A stretch of DNA of 64,000 nt from Euborellia annulipes (Eukaryota; Arthropoda; Insecta; Dermaptera; Anisolabididae), in NCBI GenBank assembly GCA_023213315.1, contig JAKCPI010005211.1, positions 124,001-188,000 of the forward strand. Direction: 5' to 3'. Of the stretch, positions 11,465 to 23,199 are shown piece after piece. A program made the position numbers and the translations under genes. The notes beneath the pieces are model-generated. The model searched no databases, was not told where the DNA came from, and saw nothing but the letters and a program-made list of their open reading frames with translations. How positions within the stretch are numbered: the stretch's first letter is position 1; every line of letters starts with the position of its first letter.

Positions 11465-12815
11465 ATTTATATTTATTTATCCCGGAGTTAATAAGGGCAG
11501 CTGCCTCTCTGAGGAAAATCAAACTAAACTGGAATGAGAGTTTTATTCACACTAACAAAGTACAAATGAAGAACCTAATTTCTGATTACAATAATCAGTA
11601 CATGGTATATGAAATTATTTGTCTTTCTTTATGCTACGAATTTCATCATTTATTCTTGGAAACTAATTATTATATAAACAAGTGATCTCATTTGCGTTTG
11701 AAATGTTTTGAAAGTCGTTGATATTTTGACAATATTACCTTTCAAAATTACCCAAGTGGAGAGCCTCTAAGGTGATTTTGAAGATGAATTATTATTTTTG
11801 TAAGCTCAAGGTCTTAAGCTTCACTTTAATGTGTCGTTGTTGACAATTTCAACATAATTCACAACTCAAGCTTTATCAATAATGCAAATTAAACCTCAGG
11901 GGCCATTCATTAAAATTCAATTAAACAGCAATATCCTTCTTTTAATAATGAAAAAAAAAAAAACTTATTATATAACAATATTTAAAGAATAATAACTGAT
12001 TTTTTTAAAATAATGATAATATCATGTTGCTAAACAACTCAAGACTAATACACTAATAATAGAGTATGATAAATAATTTTGCATAATAATTTGCCATATA
12101 TTAAAATAAGTCATCATAAAATTGTGATTTTAATAAATAAAAATTTACTTTTACTTTCCTTCGTTATAGAAAGTGAAAAGGTTTATTAATGATAAAAAAA
12201 TGTTAGCTAATATTATATCGTTGTTAATATGAATAAATTAAAAAAAGGATTCAGCTGAACGAAATTATTTTGCATTTAATAAATTACTTATCCAAGAATG
12301 ACTGTTATAAATATTTAGGAAATTTTTGTTACTATCAGATTTATGCTAAGTGAATCTAATTAAATATGTAGTTTTAATTTATAATTATATATATTTCTAA
12401 GATTTATTACAACCTGCTTGTAAGGCAGAATATTATGTTAATAAAGCAAGTAATATTTGGGACCGGAACCCTTTAACTGATTTTGAATGTAATTTTCATA
12501 TATGACAATGAAATTAATTTAAAATTACTGCTCTTTTATGGCAATTTTTGTTTTTGACTAGGCAGTTGGAAATGGGGAGGGGGTCCTTGTTGTGACAATA
12601 TTTGTAGGAGAGTTTGTTTGTATGTGTCTAACTGTGACATGGGGAGGGGGGAACTAGAAAATCGTCAAAAAAAGGCGTTACGTAATATGTGGACGACCCC
12701 TTAGCTTCGGTAATTGAAAGTTGTGATTAAAATAACTTGTTTCAACGGTTGCCATTTTAAATTTAATTATAGGCCTACTCATTTTTATAAGGGACAAATT
12801 ATTTTAATATAAAAA
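11465..12815. other. AT-rich sequence; possible MITE of about 0.8 kb
   Basis: AGGGGCCATTCATTA near 11897 and TACGTAATATGTGGACGACC near 12683 resemble the two ends of a GGGG(T/C)C-ended MITE. The interior is AT-rich and non-coding. Weak support because the ends match only partly. Confidence 0.3.
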
Positions 12816-13397
12816 TGTGACTGGTCGCACAGCACAAAACTTTCTCTTACCTTTGGTAATCGAAAGTTGAGTTCTGTGCTTGTCACACCAGATTTTTGTC
12901 GACACATTTAGTTTTCGATAGAATTCAAGATGTAAAATTTATAAACGTGGGAAAATATTTATATTTTGTCACCATGGCAACCATTTCTTCTATCTTTCCT
13001 ATGAAGTACATGAGTAAAGTGGTCTTCATAAGATTTCAATGGTAAAATGAGAATATAAATTTCAAGGAGCATCTAAAAAATAATTGATTAATGAATTTTA
13101 ATCAAAATCGTTGGAGCGAATTTTGAGAAAATAGAAAAAAAAAAAAAACAGAAAAAGTACATCAGTAAAGTACTAGTACTCTTTGGCCGATTTTGTTTAA
13201 AAGCTTATTTTCACGGCTCATGGGGGTGCCTAACTTGAATATAAAATTTCAACCTCCTAGCTCATTCTTTCATGCTTTAAATTGAACACAGACAGACAGA
13301 TCATGTTGTGAAAACCACTTTGGAACCTCAAAACGTATATATCCATCAAAATCTTGACATCGAATTTTTGACATGATCCAATACTTTCTATATAGAC
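12816..13397 (-). mobile_element. Family A, near full-length copy
   Basis: Terminal hairpin first (GTGACTGGTCGCACAGC ... GTCACACCAGA), then the X-box GTCACCATGGCAAC, TACTAGTACTCTTTGG, and the 5' part ending at ATCCAATACTTTCTATATAG. Confidence 0.85.
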
Positions 13398-14460
13398 CCT
13401 ATATCTAATATCAAAAGGTAAAATAATATCATCTGTACCAGATTTTATTTAAGTTTTACCTTTTCAGTCATTAAAATTATTTCACTATACACCTTATGCT
13501 AATCGATATACTTAAGGCTCTAGCTATTAGGTTTTTTTTTTTTTTTTTAATTTTTTTTGCCTAGTTTGCGGCCATAGGCCAATGAATATTACAATAATTT
13601 TTGGTTGTAAGTGTATATACTAGATGAGAATGAAAACAATATTTATTTTAATGTTTTATCCTATAATTTCAAGTTGCGATTGAAAAACCTTTGAAAATAT
13701 AATAATTAATTTAGATATTTTCTCCTATTAATAAGACATTATTAAAGTATTTTCTAAAAATAAGACAAATATATTAAATGATTTATAATATAATTATAAT
13801 ATTTATATCAAGTTTTGAAAGTGAAAGTAAGGGTTGATGACTTATCCTTCTTTTACTAATTAATTCTTTATTTTCTATAATTTGTTTATCCTGAGGGTAA
13901 AGTAGCTAAGAGATCAAGGTGGGGACTACATCCGGATAGGTGACCTTCACCAGGCCTTTGACAGATAATTAAAATTAAAAAAGCCAATCTTGCTAATTAA
14001 ATTTGAATTAAGTTTAAAGTTTAATAATTAATAAAAAAAAAAAAGGAAATGATATAAAGAAAATATTACTGTGCTGTATTAGTTATGTAAAATATCGTCT
14101 GGTCCTTATAATCATGTATTATTTCTAAAATTACCTAAATTTTATATTTTAATATTGATGGAAATTTAATTATAATTAAATTTCCATCAATAATTATCTG
14201 TGAATTTCATTTGATATTTATTTAATTTAACCAATTATTTAGGTATTAATTATTAAAAGTTTAGCAAAAAATTATCATAAAATGCAAAATGCATTTTGAC
14301 GACTTAGAATCCATTTAAATAGTTTTGGAATGATATCTGGGTGTATGTGGTAAATTTTTTCAACAAACTATTCAATTGTTTTGAAATTTTGCATACATAT
14401 CTAAATAATTAGAAGTAGTAAATTAAAAGGTATACGTTTTAATTTATAAATAACACCCAA
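13398..14460. other. AT-rich sequence; small perfect palindrome
   Basis: A palindrome with arms TTGATGGAAATTTAATTAT / ATAATTAAATTTCCATCAA lies near 14154-14191. No other feature. Confidence 0.4.
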
Positions 14461-14976
14461 CATGGTCTGTGTGTGTGTGTGCATCCAATTTTAAGCATGA
14501 AGGAATTGAGCTAGGGAGTTGAAATTTTATATTTAAGTTAGACACCATCCTGGAGCGTGAAAATAAGCTTTTGATCAAAATCGGCCAAAAAATATTAGTA
14601 CTTTACTGATACGCTTTTTAAGTTTTTTTTCGATTTTCTCGAAATTCGCTCGAACGATTTTGATTAAAATTCAAAAATCAATTATTTTTTAGATGCTCAT
14701 TAAAATCTATATTCTCATTTTGCCATTGAAATCTCCTGAAGACCACTTTACTCTTATACTTCATAGAAAAGATAGGAGAAATGGTTGCCATGGTAACAAA
14801 ATATAAATATTTTCCCACGTTTATAAATTTTACATCTTGAATTCTACCGTACAGTCGGAAATTAAATATATGTCCACACAAAAAATCTGGTGTGACAAGC
14901 ACAGAAAACAATTTTCGATTACCGAAGGTAAGAGAAAGTTGTGTGCTATGTGACCAGTCACACCAGATTTTTTTTT
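14461..14976 (+). mobile_element. Family A copy
   Basis: Starts in the CATGGTCTGTGTGTG microsatellite, contains GTTGCCATGGTAAC and ends with a complete terminal hairpin AAAATCTGGTGTGAC ... GTCACACCAGATTT. Confidence 0.85.
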
Positions 14977-15954
14977 ATTCAGGGTAAGGCCCTGCCATCT
15001 CTCACCATACATATATACATATAAAATTACAGAGAGTGTGGTGGGGGGGGGAGGGGTATTTTAATTCTCAATAATTAATATTTATATAAACAATACAATA
15101 ACCATACAAAATCAAAGCAAAAACAATACAAAAAAATAATGATATAATTTTATAATTCAAGAACAAATTATCTTATCAAATGGAAAAAAAAAAGTTAAGT
15201 TACATCCAATTTTAGATATTTTAAATTTAAAAAAAAAAGAAAGTTTAATTGCTTCGAACAAAAAAAAAATTTCTCTCCCATCTTTTTGTTTTTTATTATT
15301 CATTTTAAATGAGTCAAAGCAATATTTAATGAGTTTGAAGATAAATTAACTATAAATAAGAAGCAAATGGAGGAGAGGGGATTTGGTGGAGATGAGAACA
15401 AATCAACGCTATGATAACCACTCACTCTTCTTCATTGGGATCTGACCTCTGAACTTGAAGACCTTAGATAATAATATCCTCTAGTCTGTTTACACACATA
15501 CACACATATTATTATGTACATTTAAACTTCAAAAGATGCCCTATAATCTTTAATCTGAGTAGGGGTGGTTGGGGAATGGAGAGGGAGGTCATCACAACAT
15601 TTCTTTGATCTTCAAATATTTTTGCAAATGTTTTTTTTTTTTTAATTATTTTTAAGTAGTTAACGTTGGTTTTAAAGGCTACTAAAAATCGAGTTATAAT
15701 ATAAGAAATAAAAAGAATATTTACTCTGTGGTTATTATGATATAAATAAGATAAATAATCAGTTCTTTTTATAAAAAATGACTCAATGTTTCATAGACTA
15801 ATGTTGAAAAAAAAATTTTTCATATAATTTTAGTTGAAAATTTTTTGTAAGGGTTGTGATAAAATGTAAATATTATTTTTTTTTTTAATTTTAGTCCCCG
15901 GTCTCCTGTCCTAATTTAAATTTTTCGATTTGTGACATTTGAAAAACATCTGTA
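14977..15954. other. AT-rich, low-complexity sequence
   Basis: A G-run (about 15042) and many A/T runs. No gene or recognised repeat. Confidence 0.35.
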
Positions 15955-16031
15955 CTGAAGAAGATTACATTTTCACGAGATCGAAGCCCGCGACCCTTGC
16001 TACACGCTAACCACTACACCAAGGCCCGAGG
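15955..16031 (-). mobile_element. SINE-1 head fragment
   Basis: Reverse reading gives CCCTCGGGCCTTGGTGTAGT-like A box, and GGGCTTCGATCTC as box B. The tail is missing. Confidence 0.5.
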
Positions 16032-16250
16032 GCTAAAAATTAATAGAAAATGTTACTCCGATAACGGTGACTATAAAACTAGAATTTTAAGTTGGTATAT
16101 GCCAAAATAAGATAAAATTGTATAAAAACTAAAGAAATATTCATTGGAACTGCTTTCATATGGATATGAATTCAAGAAAAAATCTTACTGGGTTGCCTAT
16201 CAGTAGGCGCATTTCAATTTTTTTTATTTATTGAAAAATTGAGTAGTGAT

Positions 16251-16425
16251 CATGGGCGTAACTAGGCGGGTGCCTGGGGGGGGCCTCTCCTGAAGGCTTG
16301 TGCCCCCCCCCCCTTCCCCAGAAAGCTCCAAAAAGAATTGAGAAAATATGGGGCTTTTCAGGCCCCCCGAAGGATAGCTGGTCCCATGCCCCCCCCCCCA
16401 GCCAAATTATCTAGTTACGCCCATA
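16251..16425. mobile_element. hAT-type MITE, ATGGGCGTAACTAG ends
   Basis: Inverted ends CATGGGCGTAACTAG and CTAGTTACGCCCATA with G/C runs beside them. Flanks GTAGTGAT and GTATTGAT agree at 7 of 8 bases, as expected for an aged 8-bp target duplication. A relative lies at 56719-56889. Confidence 0.75.
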
Positions 16426-16494
16426 GTATTGATTATCCATTCGTTTATTTTGTACTGGCTCTTTCTTAAGTGGCTTAATCTGTGTTGACAAATG

Positions 16495-16690
16495 TCAATA
16501 TTGATAGTCTTAAAGACAAGGGGCATAGGTTCGGATCTCAGGCAGTTCGATGAATATTTATTTAAAACATATGTAGGCCTATACCAAATGGTAAAAATAA
16601 ATGTGTCTGGACCCTCAAATATATCGTATTTAAATAATAAGCATCGTCAAAGTCTATATGGCCTAAGATGCCGAAAAAACATAAAAAAGT
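16495..16690 (+). mobile_element. SINE-1, headless diverged copy
   Basis: Begins at GGTTCGGATCTCAGGCAGTT and retains TGTCTGGACCC and GGCCTAAGATGCCGAAAA. Confidence 0.55.
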
Positions 16691-16745
16691 GCATTAAAGA
16701 ATAATTAATTCACTTTTAATTTATATCACCTCAAGAATTTTGTTA

Positions 16746-16911
16746 TGGGTCGTTTTGATAACTTACCTACCCCACATTAAAATAGTCTCCCTATGGGAGA
16801 AATACTGGTGTTTGTCCTTCAGAATTAAAACAGCTGAAGGACAAATACCAGTATTTCTCCCATAGGGAGGCTATTTTAATGTTGGGGTAGGTAAGTTATC
16901 AAAACGACCCA
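16746..16911. mobile_element. PIF/Harbinger-like hairpin MITE, TTA TSD
   Basis: An almost perfect palindrome with arms of about 75 bases (TGGGTCGTTTTGATAACTTA outer) and a short loop around 16830. It is flanked by TTA on both sides (16743-16745, 16912-16914), the 3-bp duplication of PIF/Harbinger elements. High arm identity suggests recent origin. Confidence 0.7.
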
Positions 16912-16914
16912 TTA

Positions 16915-17996
16915 GTAAATGAAAATTTTTATACTCCAGTTAGAATAGAATACGAGTGTGTATTCAGTAGGCGAAAATATTATAGAATTTATTTTTTACC
17001 ACTCTTCGTTCTTTTTTACCTACTAATTACAAAATATAATTTTTTTGTGATTTAGAGGATCGTTGTACAATGTTTTTTCGCTTTGTTTATGATAGGGCAT
17101 TGTATTTATTTAAATAGAATCCGCCAGTATTTAAAATAATAAATAATAATAAAAAAAAAAACAAGTATTATACATTCAGTTGAGAAACAAATACTCGTTT
17201 TATTTGTACTCACTTCCTCTACTAGGATATTTATTATTCTAAAAATACTATTAATAGGTCTATTTACTGTAATTCAATACAAGAAATTTAACTCAATGGA
17301 AATTTCCATATGCTATTGTCGATGGTAAATAAAACTGTTTGGTCTGTTCACATTGATAAGCTCTCATATTAAATATAATCTACTGTTCATTGAGACACGT
17401 TCATTTCGCTTTCTTGTCATTGAACGAATATTATATACAGGTGTAAAATAGAAAAATGGTTGTTGTTTATTAAAAAAAAAGAGACGAGGCCATAGATATA
17501 TTTGACGTCAGATAACCAAACCGTACGGAAGCTGCATATATGTTTGTCCTCGTCGGTTTAGAGATATTTTTGCATATTTTATTTACTTGTTGTTATTGTT
17601 CACACGCAAGCATAATCTTTAAGGTGTTGAATGTTAAATCCAAGAAATCGTCTCTCAAAGTTTCTTGCTTGTTCAGCAGAGGCCTTCCCCTCTCTTTCTC
17701 TTTCTCTTTCTTGCTTTATATTATTTCATTCTTTTCACTTACAATTTCACTTCTATATAATAGAAGATTATTATCATATCCAAAAGTCAAAATTATATTT
17801 GAACTTTCATTTTTCATCATTTAAAAACAAATACTAGAAGAAGATGTGTAAATATCGCGTGACTATATCATACATTCAATGCATAAGCTTCACTATAATA
17901 AGAATTAAAATAAAAGTGTTAAGTAGTATTTTAATATTATTAATAATAAATCAATTAGTAGCCCTTAATAAATTTATTTTCTATCTCAATCTTTTT
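16915..17996. other. AT-rich sequence; CRE-like site
   Basis: A perfect TGACGTCA lies at 17503-17510. Overlapping 94- and 68-codon frames at 17540-17837 are hydrophobic, low-complexity and not supported as genes. Confidence 0.35.
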
Positions 17997-18637
17997 ACTT
18001 TCTCTTATCTATATATGTATATAGAAAGTATTAAATTCATGTCCAAAATTCGATGTCGAGATTTTGATGGATATACACGTTTTGAGGCTCCTGAGTTCAA
18101 AAAAGTGTCCAGGAAAATGGTCTCCGGTTTCCGTAAAAAAAAATATCTCAAGAATGAAAAGAGCTAGAAGGTTGAAATTTTATATTTAAGTTAGGTACCC
18201 TGCTGGGACGTAACACGAAGCTTTTAAACAAAATTGGCCCAAAAATTGCCAGTATTTTACTGATACACTTTTACAGTTTAGATTTTCTCAAAATTCCATC
18301 TAATTATTTCTATTAAAATTCATAAATCAATTATTTCTTAGATGCTTTTTAAAATGTATATTCTCATGTTGCTCTAAAAATTGTTTGAAGACCACTTTAC
18401 TCTTGTACTTCATAAGAAAGAGATATGGTTGCCATGGTAACAAAATATAATATTTTATGGCTACCAATCCGATCGCCATTTAGATAGACATTCGATGCCG
18501 AAACAGACATTATTTAAAAAAAAAATTCTAATATGTCGGTGGAAACTAAATATATATGTCGACACAAAAAATATGGTGTGACAAGCACAGAACATAACTT
18601 TCGATTATCGAAGGTAAGTCAGTCACACCAGATTTTT
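17997..18637 (+). mobile_element. Family A, full-length diverged copy
   Basis: The 5' palindrome ACTTTCTCTTAT ... ATAGAAAGTA starts it. The interior keeps GGTTGCCATGGTAACA and it ends in the 3' hairpin GTCACACCAGATTTTTT. Confidence 0.85.
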
Positions 18638-18971
18638 TAAAGTCCTTTTCAACCCAGATGTACAGCTATCAATAAATTAAATTTATTTAACACTACACCA
18701 TTAAAAAATGAGTTTTTTAAAATTTTAAAATTTAGTTGTGTTTATAAAATCAGACTAAAATTTCTATATTTTGAAATGATACATTCTTTCTTTGATGCCC
18801 TATACAAATAATTGACACGTGCTTTAAAAAATGTAAACTTTCTTATTTTATAAAAAAAATTTTTTTAAGGGACAAGTGAACTTAAAGGAAGGATCGCCGA
18901 AGGCGGGCCATGTGGCTTATAATAAGTGAAAATTAAATAGTTTAATTAAAATAAGATAATTAGAGAGCGAA

Positions 18972-19016
18972 CCAACGGCCATATCATGTTGGGTGCACCG
19001 GTTCTCGTCTGATTAA
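18972..19016 (+). pseudogene. 5S rRNA-derived fragment
   Basis: CCAACGGCCATATCATGTTG followed by CACCGGTTCTCGTCTGATTA matches the first about 45 bases of 5S rRNA with a few transitions. The CGGTTCTCGTC form is arthropod-like, whereas vertebrates have CGATCTCGTC. The rest of the 5S sequence, including most of the internal promoter, is missing, so it is a truncated pseudogene or the head of a 5S-derived SINE. Confidence 0.7.
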
Positions 19017-19202
19017 GTATAAGTGCAATAAAAAAGCAAATTAAAGAGAAAATCTGCTATAAATGTTTGGAATTCAAATATCAAAATATTGATATATACA
19101 TATGCATATAGTTTAAGCAAAAAATCATATTACCGATTTACAGTATCTTATGAGAGAAGAAAATTTTGTTTTGTTCTAGATATATAAATTTATAGGTATA
19201 TA

Positions 19203-19598
19203 CAGGGTGTTTTTGAAATAGGCTGCCAAACTTCTGGAGTGGTATTCTTTGAATCAAATAAAGAAAATACTTCCTTATAGCAAAGGTCCAAAAATGCTTC
19301 GTTTTCCCGCTAGCCGCCATTTTGTTTATTTCACTAAATTTTTTTTTATCTCCAGTATGGTTTAACTAATTATGGTGAAATTTGGCATGGAACTTACTGA
19401 AGTAAAGGACTAGTGTTAAAAAAATACTTCCCATAATTTGTCCAACCATTATGGAGATAAAAAAATTTAGTGGAAAAAAAATGGTGGCTAGCTGGAAAAC
19501 GAAGCATTTTTGGACCTATACTATAAGGGACTTTTTTCTTTATTTGAATATAAGAAAACCACTCCAAAAGTATGATAGCCTATTTCAGAAACACCCTG
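19203..19598. mobile_element. MITE with long inverted repeats, CAGGGTGTTT ends
   Basis: The left end CAGGGTGTTTTTGAAATAGG is mirrored by CCTATTTCAGAAACACCCTG. Arms of about 160 bases include TTTTTGGACC and an ATGGTTTAACT centre. No clear target duplication and no coding. Confidence 0.7.
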
Positions 19599-20229
19599 GT
19601 GTGATTTACGCATAGAAACTATGTTCTATGCTTGAACAAGAGCGACGTTTCGGACCTAGCTTGAGTCCATTTTTTTTTTCAAATGCATCTTTGGAAACAA
19701 GATAAATGTTAATAATTGCGCAAAAATGAATCTTTTTTTAGCTTTTTTCTAATGAAAATTGTTTTTAGGGTCATTTACAGAGGATAGAGTGAATAAATTT
19801 TCCCATCTCTCAACAGAGACTAACTCCAATTACAGAAAGATATTGGCAATGTTTGAAAATTTTCACGGCAAGTGGGATTTGAACCCGAGTTGTATAGCAA
19901 ATCTAGATTCGTAATTCGCGGCTTATACGATTAGCCACGAGCCTCGTCAATATTATTAAAATATGACCAAGAAATAAAAATATATGAATAATAAACACGG
20001 TACCAATTGTATTAAATAAATGAGCTTGGATAACATGTATCGTTAAAAATATATATACAAATTAGGCCTATCGTTTAAAGTATATATGGTCTCAGAAAAA
20101 AATAGGATCTTAAAGATCGTGGATGTCGAAAGAAGGGAATGACAAAAAAAAAAGGTTAGGACCAAAAAACGATAAGAGAGAAGGCTTATCTAAATAACAC
20201 TCCAGAAAAATAATAAATTAACAAAATAA
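19599..20229. other. AT-rich sequence with a tRNA-like relic at 19866-19945 (minus)
   Basis: On the minus strand GAGGCTCGTGGCTAATCG and CTCGGGTTCAAATCCCACTT read as A and B boxes of a tRNA-like unit of about 75 bases. Stem pairing is poor, so it is more likely a SINE head than a tRNA gene. Confidence 0.4.
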
Positions 20230-20780
20230 TTGTTGATTTATTTTACCTTACGGAAGCTAAGATGACCAACACCGACGCGCATCCCACAAAAGAGCAGCGA
20301 TCCTGTTGGTTGTTGGTTGTATTTGATTATCCCCTGAAACAAAAAAATATTGAATTCAATTTAAAAAAAAATCCAGTCATTCAGACGTAAAGACGTCAAA
20401 AAATGTCGAATTATGTTTGGCCAGAGGCTATCTCTATTGCCGTCTGGTTGTTTATCTTTTAAGAAGCCATCAAGCGAAAGAACCTTTGGCTTTGCATTGA
20501 CGTAACAACTTAAAATGAAATGGATGTGAATAAGTGATGACCTGCGAACTTCGGCTTTGCCCACGTACCCCATGATAATATCAACCTTTCGCATGTTTTT
20601 TTTTTCTCTCTTTTATAAAATACATAATTTGAAAATATTTATAAATAGAATCATTTTATGAATAAATTCCATGAGGGAAGAAGAAGAAGAAGAAGAGTTA
20701 CTCAATTGTAAGCACATCCGTCAGGTTTCTCTCTCTCTCGCTCTTTCTTTTCTTCGTTGGAAGGTTGATGACATTATTTA
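20230..20780 (-). other. GC-richer island; possible orphan exon(s) and promoter
   Basis: GC content rises clearly above the flanks. On the minus strand an exon-like block 20338-20243 has a TTTTTTGTTTCAG acceptor and a GTAAGGT donor, with one open frame (GIIKYNQQPTGSLLFCGMRV). Upstream at 20594-20361 a 77-codon frame is open and contains CRE-like TTACGTCA and TTGACGTC. A CACGTG box lies near 20782. No family is recognised and no continuation is seen, so it may be a 5' non-coding exon of an unfound gene. Confidence 0.3.
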
Positions 20781-21235
20781 CACGTGTTAAATACTCTGTC
20801 AATATATAAAATTATCAACTTAAAGCTTGCAAGATGTATTTTTTTTTAACTCTTCATCTACAAGGATTATTTGATTATAAAAGAAAAAAATATTTTCATT
20901 CAATATCGACTTAGCTAATTAGCAAATCTTTTTTTAAAAATTTTCCATAAATTTTATAGTGAAAAAATTATTTTATGAAGATATTGCAAAATTATAACCG
21001 TTGACTGATTATTTTAATAATTTTTATGCGTTTCATATTTATAAATGAAATGGAAATATTTCTTTAATTCAATAAGGTTAAAATAAATCAGCAATTGCCT
21101 TCCACTGGCAATGGAGAACAGTCATGTCATGTCATTGCAGTTAAGTGATGCCAAGGGCGGGGAAAGCTCGGATTGGTGACCCCGAGCAATTAGTGAGTGG
21201 AACGTTCCTTGGAAGACATCAGTACTTTGAAATAT
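20781..21235. other. AT-rich sequence, nothing recognised
   Basis: A GC-richer patch at 21100-21220 has no open frame or repeat match in this window. Confidence 0.3.
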
Positions 21236-21238
21236 TAA

Positions 21239-21727
21239 GGCTGACCGCACACGGTCGACTTTAAATCGACTAAACTATTTAGTTGAGTTGGCCTAAAATC
21301 GTGATGCATAATCAATTTTTATCCAACTAAACTGTTTAGTTGTGTAGTATGCGCACACGGGATCGATATCGATTCAACTTTTTAATTCCATTATTGTTGC
21401 AATATTGTAATAGTAATCTAATATTATTCCTGAATTTGTACTCTATTTTATTTATGATTTTTAAATTGAAATTTTGCAATTTATAATTTTTTTTTTTAAT
21501 TGGCCAACTAACCTGTCGATCGTGTGCGCGCTTTAATAGACAGCAATGACATTATAAGAGTTGAGCGATAGTTGCTCGATTTTTTAATCAAAAGTGCAGA
21601 TCGATCGCATTTGATTAAAAAATCGAGTTGATCCGCAGTTTTGTCGTGTGCGCGCCTTCATTGAACTTAATGCATTTATGCCCATCGACTAAACTATCGA
21701 CTAAAATTCGACCGTGTGCGGTCAGCC
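21239..21727. mobile_element. PIF/Harbinger-like MITE, GGCTGACCGCACACGGTCGA ends, TAA TSD
   Basis: 20-base perfect ends GGCTGACCGCACACGGTCGA and its complement at 21708-21727, flanked by TAA on both sides (21236-21238, 21728-21730). The inside repeats ATCGA/TCGACTAAACT motifs symmetrically. 489 bp, non-coding. Confidence 0.75.
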
Positions 21728-21774
21728 TAAAATACAGTATATATAATAAAATTCAACCCCTATATGTCCATAGG

Positions 21775-21870
21775 GACATAGTCAAGGAGTGTGTGTTCAG
21801 ATCCCAGGCATTCCGAATGAATATTTATTTAAATCAATTGGATATCAGTTGTCATAAATAGATGTATTTG
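21775..21870 (+). mobile_element. SINE-1 relic
   Basis: TTCAGATCCCAGGCATTCCG and the following AATTGGATATCA echo the SINE-1 body. Strongly diverged. Confidence 0.3.
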
Positions 21871-22618
21871 TATTTTAAAATATGATATGTAAAAAGTTTT
21901 AATATAAGCTAATAATAATCTTTCGACGAAAATTTAAGAAAAGAAATATATCTCAGGTAAATAAAAAAGATTTATGGTATCAACATTGAATAATCAAAAA
22001 TTAAATATTTAACTTTTTTTTTATTTAAATAGAAAAATTTGGATCATTGAAATTTTTTAAAAAGCCTCTAGCAGCATAAATTTTATAGCAGAGGAAGAGG
22101 AGTAAAATTTTAAGGGGCGCTTCTTTAACCTAGGTTGAAACGACCATGTGGTTCAGAAAAAAATTGGAAAGAGCAACCAAACCCTCAAATTGTTGAGCTC
22201 AAATTTAAATGGGGGCGTAAAAATTCATTTATAATAAAGTAGATATGTCTTATATATCTTTTGCAGGTAATTATTTTAATTTTAATTCATAGATAAGAAC
22301 AAAAAAACAATTTTAAAACAATAATTAATAAAAAAAATATAGTAATAGAAATAAAAAAGTACTATTTATGATCAATTAAAATTTATAATCAGTAAAAAAA
22401 AATGACAAGTTTTTTTTATAGGTTATAAAAAATAATTTATTATTATTTTGTGTGATGGAAGATATCATAAAATAATAGGTATAATCATTTTAAAATAGGT
22501 ACAAATTTAATGAAAAAGATTGTGCTGTGTGAATACTGATATATATTAATAACATGGAAGAAATATCATTTTAAACAACCACTTGTGGGTCCATTTGAAA
22601 AAAAAAATTATTCATACT
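21871..22618. other. AT-rich sequence, nothing recognised
   Basis: No gene, repeat match or notable structure seen. Confidence 0.35.
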
Positions 22619-22850
22619 ACAGTAGCGTCATTTGGGGGGGGGGGGGAGGGATTTGCCCCCCCCCCAGAGCTTTATAAAATTTTATATTATTCTAAATAAA
22701 ATATTTTAAAATATATCTACGAACTGTACAAAATTAAACAAAAAATATTTTTTGGTCAAATTTTAGTACCTATTTGTAAGTAAATTTTAAGAAAAAAAAT
22801 TTTTATTTTTCATGTGAAAGATTTGATTAGACTATTAATCAAATTAATAT
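22619..22850 (+). mobile_element. hAT-type MITE, truncated copy (same family as 22921-23191)
   Basis: The left end CAGTAGCGTCATTTGG plus G/C runs is followed by AAAATTTTATATTATTCTA, also present in the next copy. The right end is missing. A further 3' end fragment of this family lies at about 26615-26665. Confidence 0.6.
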
Positions 22851-22920
22851 TTTTTTCGTAAAGCGAGTTTGAACCTGCTTTCCAATGCTTTTATATGAAA
22901 GAATTCTGAGCCCTGATAAG

Positions 22921-23191
22921 CAGTGGCGTTATTTGGGGGGGGCAGGGGGGTCACTTGCCCCCCCCCCCAAGGGCTCTGACTTTTATAAAATTTTATATTA
23001 TTCTAGATAAAATCTTTCAAAATATATCTACGAGTATATAAACTGTAGAGAATTAAACAATTAATTAAATTAAATATCTTTTGGCTCAATTTGAGCACAT
23101 ATTTGTAAGTAAATTTTAAGAAAAAAAATGTTTGCCCCCACCCAAGAAAAAAATTTGTCCCTCCCAAGAAAAAGTTGAAATGACGCCACTG
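22921..23191 (+). mobile_element. hAT-type MITE, CAGTGGCG ends, 8-bp TSD CTGATAAG
   Basis: The ends CAGTGGCGTTATTT and AAATGACGCCACTG are inverted. The perfect 8-bp duplication CTGATAAG is at 22913-22920 and 23192-23199. G and C runs lie just inside the left end. 271 bp, non-coding. Confidence 0.9.
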
Positions 23192-23199
23192 CTGATAAG

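Noticed and set aside
17540..17837. Two overlapping membrane-like frames
   Set aside because: Ser/Phe/Leu-rich low-complexity sequence without family similarity or gene context.
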